A stretch of 64,000 nucleotides of DNA from Vibrio hippocampi. Lineage in GTDB: Bacteria > Pseudomonadota > Gammaproteobacteria > Enterobacterales > Vibrionaceae. A model generated the notes under the pieces. It worked only from the letters and a program-made list of their open reading frames with translations. It ran no database searches and was not told where the DNA came from. The translations under genes and the position numbers were made by a program. Location of the stretch: assembly GCF_921292975.1 (NCBI RefSeq), contig NZ_CAKLCM010000002.1:2170001-2234000 (forward strand), written 5' to 3'. Positions 20,775 to 32,225 of the stretch are shown here, one piece after another. Numbering within the stretch: position 1 is the first letter of the stretch; each line of letters opens with the position of its first letter.

Positions 20775-23570
20775 ATGACAAGATACGGCCTCCGCGCTCG
20801 AGTAATGACATTAACGCTGGCACCGACCCTAATTATTGGTCTTGTGCTTAGTGCATTCTTTTCCTACAACCGCTACCACGATCTTGAAACACAAGTCGTC
20901 AATGCCGGTGCCGGGATCATTGAACCACTTGCCATTGCAAGTGAACAGGGACTCATTAATCATAGTCGGGAATCGGTTCGCCGCTTGATAAGCTACGCGC
21001 ATCGCAAAAATTCCAAAGTGGTACGCAGCATTGCGGTGTTTGATGCCAACCATGAGCTGTTTGTCACGTCCAACTTTCACCCTAATTTTGATGCGCTGAC
21101 CTTTCCCAAAGAAAAGCCGATTCCTTTTCTTAGCTCCTCAGAACTCAACGCCAACACGCTGATCCTTCGTACACCGATTATCGCAGAAAGCCAGTTAGTC
21201 TCCGGCAGTACGGAGATCACCTCTAGCAGCAAGACCCTTGGTTATGTTGCGGTTGAACTCGATCTTTCATCACTACGCTTGCAGCAATATCAAGAAGTCT
21301 TCTTCGCCTTTTTGGTGTTAGTCTTTGGATTGGTGTTGGCGGGCTTCTTCGCCTATCAATTAATGCATGATGTGACACGCCCTATTTCACACATGCAGAA
21401 CATGGTGGATCGCATTCGTCGCGGTCACTTAGATGTGCGTATTGAAGGCAAGATGCACGGTGAGTTGGACTCACTCAAAAAAGGTATCAATGCGATGGCG
21501 GTGTCTCTGTCTGAATACCATGTAGAGATGCAACACAGTATTGACCAAGCCACCTCCGATTTACGTGAAACATTAGAACAGCTTGAAATCCAAAACGTCG
21601 AACTCGATATTGCTAAAAAACGCGCTCAAGAAGCGGCGCGCGTGAAGTCAGAATTCTTGGCCAATATGTCACACGAACTGCGTACGCCACTTAATGGAGT
21701 GATTGGCTTCACTCGACAAATGCTAAAAACCCAACTGACGAACAGCCAAACCGACTATCTACAGACCATTGAAAAATCGGCCAATAACCTGCTGAATATC
21801 ATCAATGACATTCTCGATTTCTCCAAACTTGAAGCGGGTAAGTTAGCGCTAGAGAATATTCCATTTGAATTCCAAGACAGCTTGGAAGAAGTCGTCGCTC
21901 TGCAAGCCACCAGCGCCCACGAAAAAGGCTTAGAACTGACCCTGAAAGTGGATCCAAAAATCCCAACAGGATTAGTGGGTGACCCGCTGCGTATTCAGCA
22001 AGTCCTGACCAACTTGATTGGTAACTCGATTAAATTCACCGAAAGAGGCAACATTGATATCAGCGTTGAGCTGAAATCGACCAAAGAAGACCGCGTTGAG
22101 CTGCAATTTATGGTGCGCGATACCGGCATTGGTATTTCTGAGCGCCAACAAGCGCAATTATTCCAAGCCTTTAGCCAAGCAGATGCCAGTATTTCAAGGC
22201 GTTATGGCGGCACAGGTCTTGGTCTGGTCATCACGCAAAAACTCGTCGGTCAAATGGGCGGTGAGATCAGTCTTACCAGTCGTCTGCACCAAGGTTCCAC
22301 TTTCTGGTTTACCCTCAGACTGCTCTCGACGGATATCCCAATGATCACGCCACTTGACCTGAGCATGATAGAGAGTAAACAGTTGTTACTGGTTGAGCCT
22401 AACATTCAAGCGGCGGCGGTAATTCAACAAGTATTGGCGCAAGAAAAAATGTCCGTCACCTACCGTTCTGCCATACCAGAGCGATTGGAGCCGTACGACT
22501 ACATTGTACTTTGTCTGCAACCGAACGAAGATATTGCCCTTAATGTGGTTGAGGAGTGGATAGCGCAATGCCAAGACTACACCTCCAACCTGATCATCGG
22601 TACCTCGAGCACTCAATTGGCGCTATCCGATTATTTGATGCAGAACCATGATGTTCAGTGTTTGACGAAACCCCTGTCGCGCAAGCGTCTACTGCAATCA
22701 CTACTGGAAAAACAGCCGTTACAACTCGCTCCCGTGGTTCATGTCGAAAGTGTTGAAAAACGTCCTATCACTGTGATGGCGGTGGATGACAATCTGGCGA
22801 ACTTGAAACTGATTACGGCTCTGCTTTCTGAACGCGTTGAGACGGTGGTTTCATGTGATAGTGGCACGGTGGCAGTCGAAAAAGCGCAACAGCAAAAATT
22901 TGATATGGTATTTATGGATATACAGATGCCGAAGATGGATGGTGTCACTGCCTGTAAATATATCAAAGAGACCGAATCTAACCAGTCTACTCCAGTGATT
23001 GCGGTCACTGCGCATGCGATGTCAGGAGAAAGAGACCGACTGCTATCTGAAGGGATGGATGATTATCTCACCAAACCTATTGACGAGCCTATACTCGAAC
23101 AGGTTATGAACAAATGGGTACCTGTGACTCAGGCTCTGCCGTTGGAACATGCCTCGGCAACTCACGCAGAGACCGACCCCAAACCTTTAGCGCCAGCAAT
23201 CAACCTTATCGACAACAATAAGATCATCGACTGGCAAGCTGCGCTGCGCCAATCGGCTCACAAAGAAGATCTGGCAATCGATATGCTTAAGATGTTGCTG
23301 GATTACATTCCAGAGGTCTATCAAATCTCGCAGCAAGTTCTGGAGCAAGATTATGATGACCGTGACGATGTCATCCATCATATTCATAAACTACACGGTA
23401 GTTGCTCTTACAGTGGCGTTCCTCGATTAAAAGCTATTTGCGCCGCAATCGAGAAAGCCCTGCGCTCAGGTGAGTCGCTAGAAAATATTGAACCCGAGCT
23501 GTTTGAGTTACAAGAAGAAATGGATAAGGTGATAGAAGCGGCTCCACTTTATATCAACCATAAGACCTAA
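20775..23570 (+). CDS. barA: hybrid sensor histidine kinase BarA
   Basis: The 931-residue tripartite kinase has two membrane segments (about 11-31 and 176-198) around a periplasmic domain. A HAMP domain, a coiled coil and a HisKA domain with phospho-acceptor His300 ([10 protein letters not shown]) follow, then the HATPase with DTGIGIS and GTGLGLVI. The receiver has Asp715 (FMDIQMP) and the HPt has His871 (HKLHGS). It relays phosphate to UvrY/VarA, which drives the CsrB-type small RNAs. It is divergent from rlmD, and its end overlaps the convergent acpS by 4 bases. Confidence 0.95.
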   Translation: MTRYGLRARVMTLTLAPTLIIGLVLSAFFSYNRYHDLETQVVNAGAGIIEPLAIASEQGLINHSRESVRRLISYAHRKNSKVVRSIAVFDANHELFVTSNFHPNFDALTFPKEKPIPFLSSSELNANTLILRTPIIAESQLVSGSTEITSSSKTLGYVAVELDLSSLRLQQYQEVFFAFLVLVFGLVLAGFFAYQLMHDVTRPISHMQNMVDRIRRGHLDVRIEGKMHGELDSLKKGINAMAVSLSEYHVEMQHSIDQATSDLRETLEQLEIQNVELDIAKKRAQEAARVKSEFLANMSHELRTPLNGVIGFTRQMLKTQLTNSQTDYLQTIEKSANNLLNIINDILDFSKLEAGKLALENIPFEFQDSLEEVVALQATSAHEKGLELTLKVDPKIPTGLVGDPLRIQQVLTNLIGNSIKFTERGNIDISVELKSTKEDRVELQFMVRDTGIGISERQQAQLFQAFSQADASISRRYGGTGLGLVITQKLVGQMGGEISLTSRLHQGSTFWFTLRLLSTDIPMITPLDLSMIESKQLLLVEPNIQAAAVIQQVLAQEKMSVTYRSAIPERLEPYDYIVLCLQPNEDIALNVVEEWIAQCQDYTSNLIIGTSSTQLALSDYLMQNHDVQCLTKPLSRKRLLQSLLEKQPLQLAPVVHVESVEKRPITVMAVDDNLANLKLITALLSERVETVVSCDSGTVAVEKAQQQKFDMVFMDIQMPKMDGVTACKYIKETESNQSTPVIAVTAHAMSGERDRLLSEGMDDYLTKPIDEPILEQVMNKWVPVTQALPLEHASATHAETDPKPLAPAINLIDNNKIIDWQAALRQSAHKEDLAIDMLKMLLDYIPEVYQISQQVLEQDYDDRDDVIHHIHKLHGSCSYSGVPRLKAICAAIEKALRSGESLENIEPELFELQEEMDKVIEAAPLYINHKT

Positions 23571-23950
23571 ACCGCCTCAAAGATCACTGTCGCCACCGCG
23601 TAGTGGCGTTCATCAGAAATGGTCAGGTGGATAGCATTGATACCACGTTCAGCGGCAATCTCTGCCGCTCGCTTATTCAATATCAATATTGGCTTACCCA
23701 AGTCATCATTCGATATTTGAAAATCTTGAAAAGTCACACCTTGAGCAATACCAGTACCTAAGGCTTTTGATGCCGCTTCTTTGGCGGCGAAACGCTTGGC
23801 CAAAAACCGGGCTTGCTGCTTAAGAGACTGAAACTGAGCAAACTCAGTTTCAGTCAATATGCGCTTAGCAAACGCCTCTCCGCTTCGAGACAGCGTTTTT
23901 TCCAATCTGCCGATTTCTGCAATATCGGTACCTAAGCCTAAAATCGCCAT
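23567..23950 (-). CDS. acpS: holo-[acyl-carrier-protein] synthase
   Basis: The 127-residue protein has [13 protein letters not shown], with the Mg2+-binding Asp, and [14 protein letters not shown]. It moves 4'-phosphopantetheine from CoA to apo-ACP. The ATG at 23950 is preferred over a TTG one codon upstream. It is the last gene of the lepA-to-acpS operon, 6 bases after pdxJ. Confidence 0.95.
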   Translation of the reverse strand: MAILGLGTDIAEIGRLEKTLSRSGEAFAKRILTETEFAQFQSLKQQARFLAKRFAAKEAASKALGTGIAQGVTFQDFQISNDDLGKPILILNKRAAEIAAERGINAIHLTISDERHYAVATVIFEAV

Positions 23951-23956
23951 CAAAAA

Positions 23957-24691
23957 TTAACCGCGTCGTGCGTCTGCCATGATGGCTTTCATATCGGCAA
24001 CGGCTTTATCAAGACCATCAAACACCGCGCGCCCAATAATAGAGTGGCCGATATTGAGTTCATAGATTTCTGGCAGAGCGGCAATCGGACCCACATTGTG
24101 GTAAGTCAAACCGTGACCTGCATTAACAATAAGACCGATGTCGGCAGCATAGCTCGCGGCGGCAGCGATCTTCTTCAGTTCATTCTGCTGCTCTGCTTCG
24201 CTCTCCGCATCCGCATAATGACCAGTATGCAACTCGATATAGGGTGCACCCGCCGCTTTAGCCGCGTCAATCTGAGCGTTATCGGCATCAATAAACAGTG
24301 ACACTTTGATCCCTGCTTGCGTCATTTTCTCAGTGGCTGCTTTAATCTTCTCTAGCTGACCTTTGACATCCAAACCACCCTCTGTGGTCAGTTCTTCACG
24401 TTTTTCTGGCACAAGGCAGACAAATTCTGGTTGGGTTTGCAGTGCAATCCCAACCATTTCTTCGGTCACTGCCATCTCAAGGTTCATTCGGGTCTGCAAG
24501 GTTTCTCTCAGGATGCGTACGTCACGATCAACAATATGACGACGGTCTTCGCGCAGGTGAATAGTGATACCATCAGCACCCGCACGCTCAGCGATTTCTG
24601 CGGCATGAACGGGATCTGGATACTTGGTTCCACGGGCATTACGAAGAGTGGCAATATGGTCAATATTGACCCCGAGTAGGATAGGATTCAT
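23957..24691 (-). CDS. pdxJ: pyridoxine 5'-phosphate synthase
   Basis: The 244-residue TIM barrel begins [18 protein letters not shown] and contains [18 protein letters not shown] and the C-terminal [12 protein letters not shown] phosphate-binding site. It condenses 1-deoxyxylulose 5-phosphate with 3-amino-2-oxopropyl phosphate in vitamin B6 synthesis. I prefer ATG 24691 over TTG 24694; GGAG is upstream of both. It sits between recO and acpS as in E. coli. Confidence 0.96.
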   Translation of the reverse strand: MNPILLGVNIDHIATLRNARGTKYPDPVHAAEIAERAGADGITIHLREDRRHIVDRDVRILRETLQTRMNLEMAVTEEMVGIALQTQPEFVCLVPEKREELTTEGGLDVKGQLEKIKAATEKMTQAGIKVSLFIDADNAQIDAAKAAGAPYIELHTGHYADAESEAEQQNELKKIAAAASYAADIGLIVNAGHGLTYHNVGPIAALPEIYELNIGHSIIGRAVFDGLDKAVADMKAIMADARRG

Positions 24692-24707
24692 CAATTTTAC
24701 TCCTTGA

Positions 24708-25412
24708 TTAAAGCTGCTTTAGTTTGGGAATAAACAGCTCCCTGCTTTTTAATGGTTTCCCGCCAAGATAAGGCTTAAGTGCTATACGTGTAAAGCGTTT
24801 TGCCGCTTGAAGTTGAGATTTACTGGCAAAGCGACGCTCACTAATTGCGATGAGTTCTTCCCCAACAAACGTCAGATTATCGTTGCGAACACTGGCAATA
24901 AAGCCTTTCTGCTCTCTGTATCGATACGTCATTTTTGGGTCGATGGGTTCACCGGTACCCGCGCAATGAAGAAAATCCACGCCGTAACCCATGGCTGAAA
25001 GCAACGCCAACTCAAAACGTCTCAAGGCAGGCTCTGGGTTACTATTTTGCGCCAGCTCTGTTAAAGCTTGAAGATAGTCATGAAATAAAGAGGGGAATGG
25101 AACCTCACTGGCTAACACGCGGGCAATCAACTCATTCACATACAAGGCTGAGTAAAGATTAATGCCGGTTAATGGCAGCCCAAGACTGATGGCTTCTGCT
25201 TGGCGCAGCGTCTTCATCGAGCCCTTTCCAGACCATTTGAGTAGCAGTGGGGTAAAAGGTTGCAAGGCACCTTTTAGATTGGAGCGTTTACTTCGTGCCC
25301 CTTTGGAAAGAATAGATAGACGACCGTACTCTTCACTGAACACATCCAGAATCAAGCTCGACTCGCTGTAGGGTCTGCGATGTAAAACAAAGCAACGCTG
25401 TAATCCATCCAT
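24708..25412 (-). CDS. recO: DNA repair protein RecO
   Basis: The 234-residue protein has an N-terminal OB fold ([21 protein letters not shown]) and a helical C-terminus ([18 protein letters not shown]). RecO works with RecF and RecR to load RecA on SSB-coated single-stranded DNA. The ATG at 25412 is weakly served by AGG about 10 bases upstream. A block of degenerate tandem repeats separates it from era, so transcription from era may be modulated. Confidence 0.93.
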   Translation of the reverse strand: MDGLQRCFVLHRRPYSESSLILDVFSEEYGRLSILSKGARSKRSNLKGALQPFTPLLLKWSGKGSMKTLRQAEAISLGLPLTGINLYSALYVNELIARVLASEVPFPSLFHDYLQALTELAQNSNPEPALRRFELALLSAMGYGVDFLHCAGTGEPIDPKMTYRYREQKGFIASVRNDNLTFVGEELIAISERRFASKSQLQAAKRFTRIALKPYLGGKPLKSRELFIPKLKQL

Positions 25413-25430
25413 ATAATTTTAACCTGACAA

Positions 25431-25528
25431 CCTCAAAAAGGTTCTACGCTCAAAAAGGTTCTACACCTAGAAAGGGGCTAAACCTAAAAAAGGAGCTATG
25501 CCTAGAAAAAGAGCCGATGCCTAGATAG
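25431..25528. repeat. degenerate 17-19 bp tandem repeats between era and recO
   Basis: Five copies and part of a sixth, each beginning CCT or CT, then an A-rich stretch and GG(N)2CTA: starts near 25431, 25449, 25466, 25483, 25501 and 25520. The first two copies are nearly identical (CTCAAAAAGGTTCTAC) and the others drift. No frame through it is protein-coding with confidence. It lies in the era-recO gap inside an otherwise tight operon. Confidence 0.7.
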
Positions 25529-25559
25529 AACAGTCCGAGCTAGATGAGCTCGGACTGTT
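25529..25559 (-). terminator. hairpin after era
   Basis: CAGTCCGAGC and GCTCGGACTG (25531-25540, 25548-25557) form a perfect 10-bp stem, extended by A-T pairs, just after the era stop. The minus-strand continuation TTCTATCT is a poor T-run, so it may be a weak terminator or an RNA-stabilising hairpin. Confidence 0.6.
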
Positions 25560-25563
25560 GTGT

Positions 25564-26550
25564 TTATTTATTCTCGATATCGTCGATATAGCCGAGCGAG
25601 CGCAGTGCCCTCTCGTCATCCGCCCAACCGGACTTCACTTTAACCCAAGTCTCTAGATAGACTTTACGGTCAAATAATTCTTCCATATCCAATCTTGCTT
25701 CACGACCGATGGTTTTGATTTTCTCACCACCTTTACCAATGACCATTTTCTTCTGACCATTACGCTCAACTAAGATTAGCGCATTGATATGGAAGCCATC
25801 GGTTTCCGGGTTATAATCAAAACGTTCGATTTCTACCGTCACTGAGTAAGGTAACTCTTCTCCGGTAAAACGCATTAACTTCTCACGCAAGATCTCTGAC
25901 GCCATAAAGCGCTGCGAGCGGTCAGTAACATACTCTTCTGGGAAGTGGTGAACCGCCTCTGGCAAATGCTCGCGCACATGCTTGCGAATCACGTCGATGT
26001 TTTTACCTTGTTTGGCAGAGATAGGCACGACATCAACAAACTCCATCTTGTTCGACAATTCACGCATATGCAGCATCACGTCATTACGGTCTTTGACGTT
26101 ATCGACTTTGTTAACACAAAGCACGACCGGAAATTCTGCTTTACGTAGCTTGTTGAGTACCATTTCATCATCGTTCGTCCAATGAGTTCCATCGACAAGA
26201 AACAGCACCAAGTTTACATCACTCAATGAGCTGTTCGCCGCACGGTTCATCAAACGGTTGATGGCACGCTTTTCTTCAATATGTAGCCCTGGGGTATCCA
26301 CATAAATCGCTTGATAATCACCGTCGGTCTCTACGCCCATAATACGGTGACGTGTTGTCTGTGGCTTACGAGACGTGATCGAAATCTTCTGCCCAAGAAT
26401 ATGGTTAAGCAGAGTCGATTTGCCCACATTAGGACGACCCACGATGGCAATAAAACCACAGTGTTGGCTTTCTGCGTGATTTGTCTCTAAGCCGCTTGAT
26501 TCGCCGTTTGAGGCAAAATAAGCATCAATATCAAATTCGTTATCAGACAT
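25564..26550 (-). CDS. era: GTPase Era
   Basis: The 328-residue protein has the G1 loop GRPNVGKST at 38-46, VDTPGLH for G3 and NKVD for G4, and a C-terminal KH domain with [13 protein letters not shown]. Era binds the 3' end of 16S rRNA and is needed for 30S assembly. It is about 27 residues longer than E. coli Era, all at an acidic N-terminus ([12 protein letters not shown]). Its start overlaps rnc by 8 bases. Confidence 0.96.
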   Translation of the reverse strand: MSDNEFDIDAYFASNGESSGLETNHAESQHCGFIAIVGRPNVGKSTLLNHILGQKISITSRKPQTTRHRIMGVETDGDYQAIYVDTPGLHIEEKRAINRLMNRAANSSLSDVNLVLFLVDGTHWTNDDEMVLNKLRKAEFPVVLCVNKVDNVKDRNDVMLHMRELSNKMEFVDVVPISAKQGKNIDVIRKHVREHLPEAVHHFPEEYVTDRSQRFMASEILREKLMRFTGEELPYSVTVEIERFDYNPETDGFHINALILVERNGQKKMVIGKGGEKIKTIGREARLDMEELFDRKVYLETWVKVKSGWADDERALRSLGYIDDIENK

Positions 26551-27220
26551 TCGTTAATTTCTCTAGAGCCAGTTCTGCAGCGGCTTGCTCTGCCTTGCGG
26601 CGACTGGTGCCTCGACCAATAACAGGTTTATCCATGCCTGCTACCTCACAGGAAACTGTAAACTCTTGGTTATGAGCTTCCCCTTTAATATTAGTCACTG
26701 TATACGCAGGCAGCGGTTTTCTTCTGCCTTGTAAGAACTCTTGCAGTCGGGTCTTCGGATCTTTTTGAGAAACGCCTGGCTGAATCGACTCTAAGCGCCC
26801 TTGGTACCAAGCGAGAATCATTTGACGTACGGTTTCTACATCGCTGTCCAAATAGATAGCGCCAATAATGGCCTCAACCGCATCCGCCAAGATAGAATCA
26901 CGACGGAAACCGCCACTTTTTAGCTCGCCAGGACCCAGTTGTAAGTATTCGCCTAACTCAAATTCACGACCCAACTCAGCTAAGGTATTACCTCGAACTA
27001 ACGTCGCGCGCATACGGCTCATATCGCCTTCATTAATTTTTGGAAAGCGGTGATAAAGGTCATCAGCAACAACAAAACTGAGAATAGAATCGCCCAGAAA
27101 CTCTAGGCGTTCATTGTGCTGGCTGTGCGCACTACGGTGCGTTAACGCAAGAGTTAATAGCTCTTCGTTACGAAACTGGTAACCCAGTTTTTTTTCTAAT
27201 CGTTCAATATGAGATTTCAT
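26543..27220 (-). CDS. rnc: ribonuclease III
   Basis: The 225-residue protein has the RNase III signature [15 protein letters not shown] and a C-terminal double-stranded RNA-binding domain ([10 protein letters not shown] to [12 protein letters not shown]). It cuts the 16S and 23S precursor stems. The frame extends to 27244, but the ATG at 27220 gives the family N-terminus and length and avoids overlap with lepB. It shares an 8-base overlap with era. Confidence 0.95.
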   Translation of the reverse strand: MKSHIERLEKKLGYQFRNEELLTLALTHRSAHSQHNERLEFLGDSILSFVVADDLYHRFPKINEGDMSRMRATLVRGNTLAELGREFELGEYLQLGPGELKSGGFRRDSILADAVEAIIGAIYLDSDVETVRQMILAWYQGRLESIQPGVSQKDPKTRLQEFLQGRRKPLPAYTVTNIKGEAHNQEFTVSCEVAGMDKPVIGRGTSRRKAEQAAAELALEKLTNV

Positions 27221-27230
27221 ACTCTTTCGT

Positions 27231-28127
27231 TCAATCAATGCCACCGATGCGATTAAATCTCACACCCGTTGGGATCCACGTAGGTAAGACACTGTCATAG
27301 CCACGCTCAAATTCAAAACTAATCCAAATACCGACTGCTTTGCCGACTAGATTCGCTTCCGGCACAAAGCCCCAGTAACGGCTATCCGCGCTATTGTCAC
27401 GGTTGTCACCCATTACAAAATAATTACCTTCTGGCACAACCCACTCTCTCACGCCTGGGCGAGGCTGATATCGGTCAATACGGTCACGGCTAACGGGGTT
27501 AACCAAGATCGAATGTGCGACCGCGCCTAATTTCTCATCCATTTGAATTAAAGGTATTCCATCTTGGAAAAACGGGCTATCGACCACATTGGAAAGTTTC
27601 ACTGGTTTACAGTTCGACTCACCTTTAGGCTGAATACAGATATCCTTGGTTGCACTGTAGCGAATCGTATCTCCGGGCATACCGACAACACGTTTAATGT
27701 AATCGACATTGGGTGATGGCGGAAATTTAAACACCGCAACATCACCTCGCTCCGGCTTACCGGTTTCAACTAACTCACTGCGCCACACTGGGTCTTTAAT
27801 ACCATAGCTGAATTTTTCAACTAAGATAAAATCGCCCACCAGCAAAGTTGGCATCATCGAGCCAGACGGTATTTGGAACGGCTCATAGATAAAAGAACGC
27901 AACACTAATACAAAACCGATGACGGGGAAAATGGACACACTATTTTCAACAAACCATGAAGGAGCCAACACTTTTTCTGCGGTTGCATCATCAAGATTGT
28001 TTGCTTGCGCTTGAATATCCGCCAACTTTTGTTGACGTTTTTTCTTCAATACCAGCTTATCCAAAACCCAAACTACACCTGTCACCAAGGTTACAATAAC
28101 CAGGATCAATGAGAAGGTATTAGCCAT
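27231..28127 (-). CDS. lepB: signal peptidase I
   Basis: The 298-residue protein has membrane segments near 4-22 and 62-80. The catalytic dyad is Ser90 (PSGSMMPTL) and Lys145 ([11 protein letters not shown]), matching the E. coli numbering. [14 protein letters not shown] is conserved box E. It removes signal peptides on the periplasmic side. It follows lepA after a hairpin and a duplicated 18-base unit. Confidence 0.96.
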   Translation of the reverse strand: MANTFSLILVIVTLVTGVVWVLDKLVLKKKRQQKLADIQAQANNLDDATAEKVLAPSWFVENSVSIFPVIGFVLVLRSFIYEPFQIPSGSMMPTLLVGDFILVEKFSYGIKDPVWRSELVETGKPERGDVAVFKFPPSPNVDYIKRVVGMPGDTIRYSATKDICIQPKGESNCKPVKLSNVVDSPFFQDGIPLIQMDEKLGAVAHSILVNPVSRDRIDRYQPRPGVREWVVPEGNYFVMGDNRDNSADSRYWGFVPEANLVGKAVGIWISFEFERGYDSVLPTWIPTGVRFNRIGGID

Positions 28128-28163
28128 TACATTCCCTTATTTTCGTCTCTATAAAAATAACGA

Positions 28164-28193
28164 AAGTGAAAGCACCCTAAAGCGCTTTCACTT
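28164..28193 (-). terminator. hairpin between lepA and lepB
   Basis: AAGTGAAAGC and GCTTTCACTT form a 10-bp stem with a 10-base loop. On the minus strand TTTCGTTATTTTT follows. It may terminate part of the lepA transcript or mark a processing site before lepB. Confidence 0.5.
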
Positions 28194-28202
28194 CTACTAT
28201 TT

Positions 28203-28238
28203 GCTTCTGTTGTCACATTAGCTTCTGTTGTCACAAGG
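28203..28238. repeat. 18-base tandem duplication after lepA
   Basis: GCTTCTGTTGTCACA occurs at 28203-28217 and again at 28221-28235, an 18-base unit repeated twice just after the lepA stop. Confidence 0.75.
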
Positions 28239-28242
28239 ATGA

Positions 28243-30036
28243 TTAATCTTTGCCAACATGCAAAATTGCCAAGAAGGCTTCTTGAGGCAGTTCAACGTTA
28301 CCGATCTGCTTCATACGTTTCTTACCTTCTTTCTGCTTCTTAAGCAGTTTCTTCTTACGGCTCACGTCACCACCATAACATTTTGCGATTACGTTCTTAC
28401 GCAACTGCTTAACGGTAGAGCGAGCAATAATATGGTTACCAATCGCTGCTTGAATCGCGATATCGAACATTTGGCGAGGGATGAACTCTTTCATCTTCTC
28501 AACCAGTTGACGACCACGGGTTTGCGACTGATCTTTGTGAGTAATCAAAGCCAGCGCATCAACACGGTCACCGTTAAGAAGCACATCCACACGAACCATG
28601 TCAGACTCTTCAAAACGGATAAAGTTGTAATCCAGAGAAGCATAACCACGAGAGGTTGACTTCAGACGGTCAAAGAAGTCTAGAACCACTTCGGCCATTG
28701 GAATGTCATAGGTGATCGCAACTTGGTTGCCGTGGTAAACCATATCAACCTGAAGACCACGTTTTTCCACACACAAGGTGATCACGTTACCGAGGTAATC
28801 AGACGGAACTAAGATATTACAACGAGCAATGGGCTCGCGGATCTCTTCAATATCGTTGATAGCAGGCAGCTTAGCTGGGCTATCGACGTAAAGAAGATCG
28901 CCGTCAGTCTTAACCACTTCATAAACTACCGTTGGTGCGGTGGTAATAAGGTCAAGGTCGTATTCACGCTCTAAACGCTCTTGGATAATCTCCATGTGGA
29001 GCATACCCAAGAAGCCACAACGGAAACCAAAACCAAGCGCTGCAGAGCTTTCTGGTTCATAGAACAGAGACGCATCATTTAGGCTCAGTTTACCCAGTGC
29101 ATCACGGAAGTTTTCATAGTCATCAGAAGAGACTGGGAATAGACCCGCGTATACCTGAGGTTTGACTTTCTTAAAGCCAGGAAGCGCTTGGTCACTACCA
29201 TTCTTAGCTAGAGTCAATGTATCACCGACTGGCGCACCTAAGATATCTTTAATACCACAAACAACCCAACCTACTTCACCCGTATTCAGTTCCGTAGTAT
29301 CAATCTGTTTTGGTGTGAAGATACCTAGACGGTCAACACCCCAAACCTGACCAGTCGACATGACTTTAATCTTGTCATTTTTCTTCAATACGCCATTTTT
29401 AATACGAACCAAAGAGACAACACCTAGATAGTTGTCGAACCAAGAGTCGATAATTAGCGCTTGCAGTGGTGCATCAGGATCGCCTTCTGGAGCTGGGATC
29501 TTAGCCACGATCTCTTCAAGCACACCGTCTACACCCAGACCGGTTTTCGCCGAGCAGCGAACCGCTTCAACCGCGTCGATGCCCACGATGTCTTCAATTT
29601 CTTCCGCAACACGCTCAGGCTCTGCCGCTGGTAGGTCAATCTTGTTTAGAACCGGAACGACTTCAAGATCCATTTCGATCGCTGTATAGCAGTTCGCCAA
29701 AGTCTGAGCTTCAACACCCTGACCAGCATCGACGACGAGAAGCGCACCTTCACACGCTGCTAGAGAACGAGAAACCTCATAGGAGAAGTCAACGTGTCCA
29801 GGGGTATCGATAAAGTTTAACTGATACGTTTCACCGTCTTGGGCTTTGTAATCCAGAGTGACACTCTGAGCCTTGATGGTAATACCACGCTCACGCTCAA
29901 GATCCATAGAATCAAGAACTTGGGCTGCCATTTCACGGTCACTTAAGCCACCACAAACCTGAATCAAGCGGTCTGATAGAGTGGACTTACCGTGGTCGAT
30001 ATGGGCAATAATCGAAAAGTTACGAATGTGCTTCAT
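28243..30036 (-). CDS. lepA: elongation factor 4 (LepA)
   Basis: The 597-residue GTPase starts [20 protein letters not shown]. It has [12 protein letters not shown] for G3 and NKIDLP for G4, EF-G-like domains III and V, and the LepA-specific C-terminal domain ending in LAILHVGKD. It acts in translation initiation and ribosome back-translocation. It heads the lepA-lepB-rnc-era-recO-pdxJ-acpS operon, downstream of rseC. Confidence 0.97.
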   Translation of the reverse strand: MKHIRNFSIIAHIDHGKSTLSDRLIQVCGGLSDREMAAQVLDSMDLERERGITIKAQSVTLDYKAQDGETYQLNFIDTPGHVDFSYEVSRSLAACEGALLVVDAGQGVEAQTLANCYTAIEMDLEVVPVLNKIDLPAAEPERVAEEIEDIVGIDAVEAVRCSAKTGLGVDGVLEEIVAKIPAPEGDPDAPLQALIIDSWFDNYLGVVSLVRIKNGVLKKNDKIKVMSTGQVWGVDRLGIFTPKQIDTTELNTGEVGWVVCGIKDILGAPVGDTLTLAKNGSDQALPGFKKVKPQVYAGLFPVSSDDYENFRDALGKLSLNDASLFYEPESSAALGFGFRCGFLGMLHMEIIQERLEREYDLDLITTAPTVVYEVVKTDGDLLYVDSPAKLPAINDIEEIREPIARCNILVPSDYLGNVITLCVEKRGLQVDMVYHGNQVAITYDIPMAEVVLDFFDRLKSTSRGYASLDYNFIRFEESDMVRVDVLLNGDRVDALALITHKDQSQTRGRQLVEKMKEFIPRQMFDIAIQAAIGNHIIARSTVKQLRKNVIAKCYGGDVSRKKKLLKKQKEGKKRMKQIGNVELPQEAFLAILHVGKD

Positions 30037-30151
30037 AGATTTGATGTAGCTAAACTCTTAAACAAAAGGGACACAGAACCAACAAGCCAAAGGCGTGTTG
30101 TTCAAATAAGTTGGCAGATTCTACCGAATTTCGACAGGGTTCGCACCTTAT

Positions 30152-30622
30152 TTAGGCTACAGACTGTCCAAGAACCCGAATAAGCACGACTTGTTGTGAG
30201 GAAGACTGCTCCAGTTTTGCAATCCACTTGCGTGCGATAAAAAAACCAAACACAGAAAAAATGATAGCACTTAATATCATGGTCAGTTCGTTGTACTCGG
30301 TCCAGGGACCCAGCACCAGCTTACTTAAGACCGCACCGATAAAAAGAAACAGTAGGGGCAATAGATAGGCAAGAGCGGCCGATTTAAGTAAGTGATTTTC
30401 AGGGAAACCGATTTCGACCACATCGCCCTGCTTAACGGATTTATCCGTTTTGAGCGACCAAAGCAGTTGCTTGTTACCCACAGCCTTGCTGACGATACCC
30501 GTACCGCAACTACTCTTTGATTGGCATGAGCTGCAGCTGGTTTTTTGCTCACAACTCAATACCACGTCAAACTCGTGCTCTTTGGACTTCACACTTGTGA
30601 CGGTTGCCAACGCAGTCATCAT
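30152..30622 (-). CDS. rseC: sigma-E modulator RseC
   Basis: The 156-residue protein has four N-terminal cysteines (24, 30, 33, 39), a possible metal or Fe-S site, and two membrane segments in the C-terminal half (LLPLLFLFIGAVLSKLV and MILSAIIFSVFGFFIA). RseC proteins modulate sigma-E and are linked to the Rsx/Rnf SoxR-reducing system. The ATG at 30622 and the one at 30619 both overlap the rseB stop. Confidence 0.92.
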   Translation of the reverse strand: MMTALATVTSVKSKEHEFDVVLSCEQKTSCSSCQSKSSCGTGIVSKAVGNKQLLWSLKTDKSVKQGDVVEIGFPENHLLKSAALAYLLPLLFLFIGAVLSKLVLGPWTEYNELTMILSAIIFSVFGFFIARKWIAKLEQSSSQQVVLIRVLGQSVA

Positions 30623-31593
30623 GGCCCGCTTACCTCAGGGCTGCTCGATTTAATCAATACCGATTTAGCGATACGCTGAGCCGTGGCTGGGGGAATATCA
30701 CCCACAACCGAGATCTGTTTGCTGCCAATGACAATGTTATGCACGGTTCGTCTACCTTGTCTGATCAAAGGACCATTCAATGACTGGTTATCACTTTCCG
30801 ATACATAGACTGAAAAGCTAAACAGACCATCGCTGAACATCTGGCTTTCGACCACATGCTCAGTCGAGAACATAGCGTAACGATTCAACTCTTTGGCATC
30901 AAAACCATCCGGAACCCAAGTCACCTCCCAATCACTGCTCTCAATATCACCTTTCGGTAAGGCAAGTACGGCCGGTAATTGCACATCATTAAGAGAGCTA
31001 AGCGCTGTAGCGAAATGTTGATTTACGGTATAAGAGATCACGCGATACTGTTCCAAAATCTCACCATCACGATCAAGCAAGTCAGCACGCAATGGGAGTT
31101 TCGTCTCTTCATCTATCCACAGTACGTAGGAGTAACGTAGACCATCTTTGGGAACAATACGGAATACTTGCGTCGCGACACCAACTTCACGGGCACGCCC
31201 CATGTGGACGTAATCATAATATTGACCAATTTGATTGATGTCAGTCCCAATGAGAGGCATTAAAGGCGCGACCATCTTGCCGGATTCGATGGTGAAAGGA
31301 TCGACACCCGGCTCAATATAGCTCACTTCATTACCTCTGCGAATCACCTCTCGGATAGGTCCACTGAGATAAACGAGGTGCGCAAGTTGCTGATCCTCTA
31401 GATTGGCATGACGATAAACCAGAGGTTCTATGCTGTTCTTTTTGATAAGAATATAAGACAGTTCATAATTCAACTGCTGTGTCGCTTGGCTCATATCCTG
31501 TAACAGCGCCTCTGCTGAGAGTTGCTCAGCAGAGGCGGCATTTACATTCAATAAACTGAACAGCAATAATGAACTGGTCAGAAGTTTTTTCAT
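30619..31593 (-). CDS. rseB: periplasmic regulator RseB
   Basis: The 324-residue protein has a signal peptide (residues 1-22, ending ASA) and the two-domain MucB/RseB fold. RseB binds the RseA periplasmic domain and protects it from DegS; it releases on binding lipopolysaccharide. Its start overlaps the rseA stop by an ATGA junction and its stop overlaps rseC, so translation is coupled along the operon. Confidence 0.94.
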   Translation of the reverse strand: MKKLLTSSLLLFSLLNVNAASAEQLSAEALLQDMSQATQQLNYELSYILIKKNSIEPLVYRHANLEDQQLAHLVYLSGPIREVIRRGNEVSYIEPGVDPFTIESGKMVAPLMPLIGTDINQIGQYYDYVHMGRAREVGVATQVFRIVPKDGLRYSYVLWIDEETKLPLRADLLDRDGEILEQYRVISYTVNQHFATALSSLNDVQLPAVLALPKGDIESSDWEVTWVPDGFDAKELNRYAMFSTEHVVESQMFSDGLFSFSVYVSESDNQSLNGPLIRQGRRTVHNIVIGSKQISVVGDIPPATAQRIAKSVLIKSSSPEVSGP

Positions 31594-32198
31594 TCAACGA
31601 CCGATTCTGTTTCTGTATTCAATGGAGCTTGCGCGTCACTGTTAAGGCGCAGTTGCAACTCATAATCTTGGAGCATAGCATGAATTCTGCGACGCTGTTC
31701 GCTGCTCACGGCTTCTTGGTGAGTAGTCGATTCAACAGACTGTCGCGTCAAGCTAACTGGCTCCACACTCCCAGAAAATGGGATAGTTTGTAACACTGGT
31801 AACGTTTCGGTTTCCACTTGATTTGCATCTGTCATCGAATATTGCTGCACACCAACAATCACCGCAAGAGAAACACAAGCCGCTACCCCAACTTGTCCAA
31901 GTTGAGACAGCCACGCTGGAAGTTGACGTTTGGCTTTTTGCGGCGAAGGCTGAGCCTCCATAGGCATAACCACAGGTGCTACCGGGGTGTGAGGCGCTTC
32001 ATTCTCAAGCGCAGCAGCCACACTGTCAGCGATATTCCAGTCCAAGTTTTTAGGTTCGTCACCACGCATTACATCACCAATAAGATGATAATGCTGCCAA
32101 CTCTGCTGGCTCTCTTGGTCCTGGGCTAACGCTTCCACGAAAGCATCATCTATCAGGTCTCCATCCATGAATGCTGAAAGATTTTGTTTATCAGCCAT
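31590..32198 (-). CDS. rseA: anti-sigma-E factor RseA
   Basis: The 202-residue protein has an N-terminal sigma-binding domain starting MADKQNLSAFMDGD, one membrane segment (about residues 100-120, VGVAACVSLAVIVGVQQY), and a periplasmic tail for RseB and DegS. It holds sigma-E inactive at the inner membrane. I chose the ATG at 32198, which has GGTG 7 bases upstream, over 32210, which has no SD. Confidence 0.94.
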   Translation of the reverse strand: MADKQNLSAFMDGDLIDDAFVEALAQDQESQQSWQHYHLIGDVMRGDEPKNLDWNIADSVAAALENEAPHTPVAPVVMPMEAQPSPQKAKRQLPAWLSQLGQVGVAACVSLAVIVGVQQYSMTDANQVETETLPVLQTIPFSGSVEPVSLTRQSVESTTHQEAVSSEQRRRIHAMLQDYELQLRLNSDAQAPLNTETESVVE

Positions 32199-32225
32199 TA
32201 TTTTCACCATAGTTAATCAATAGTA

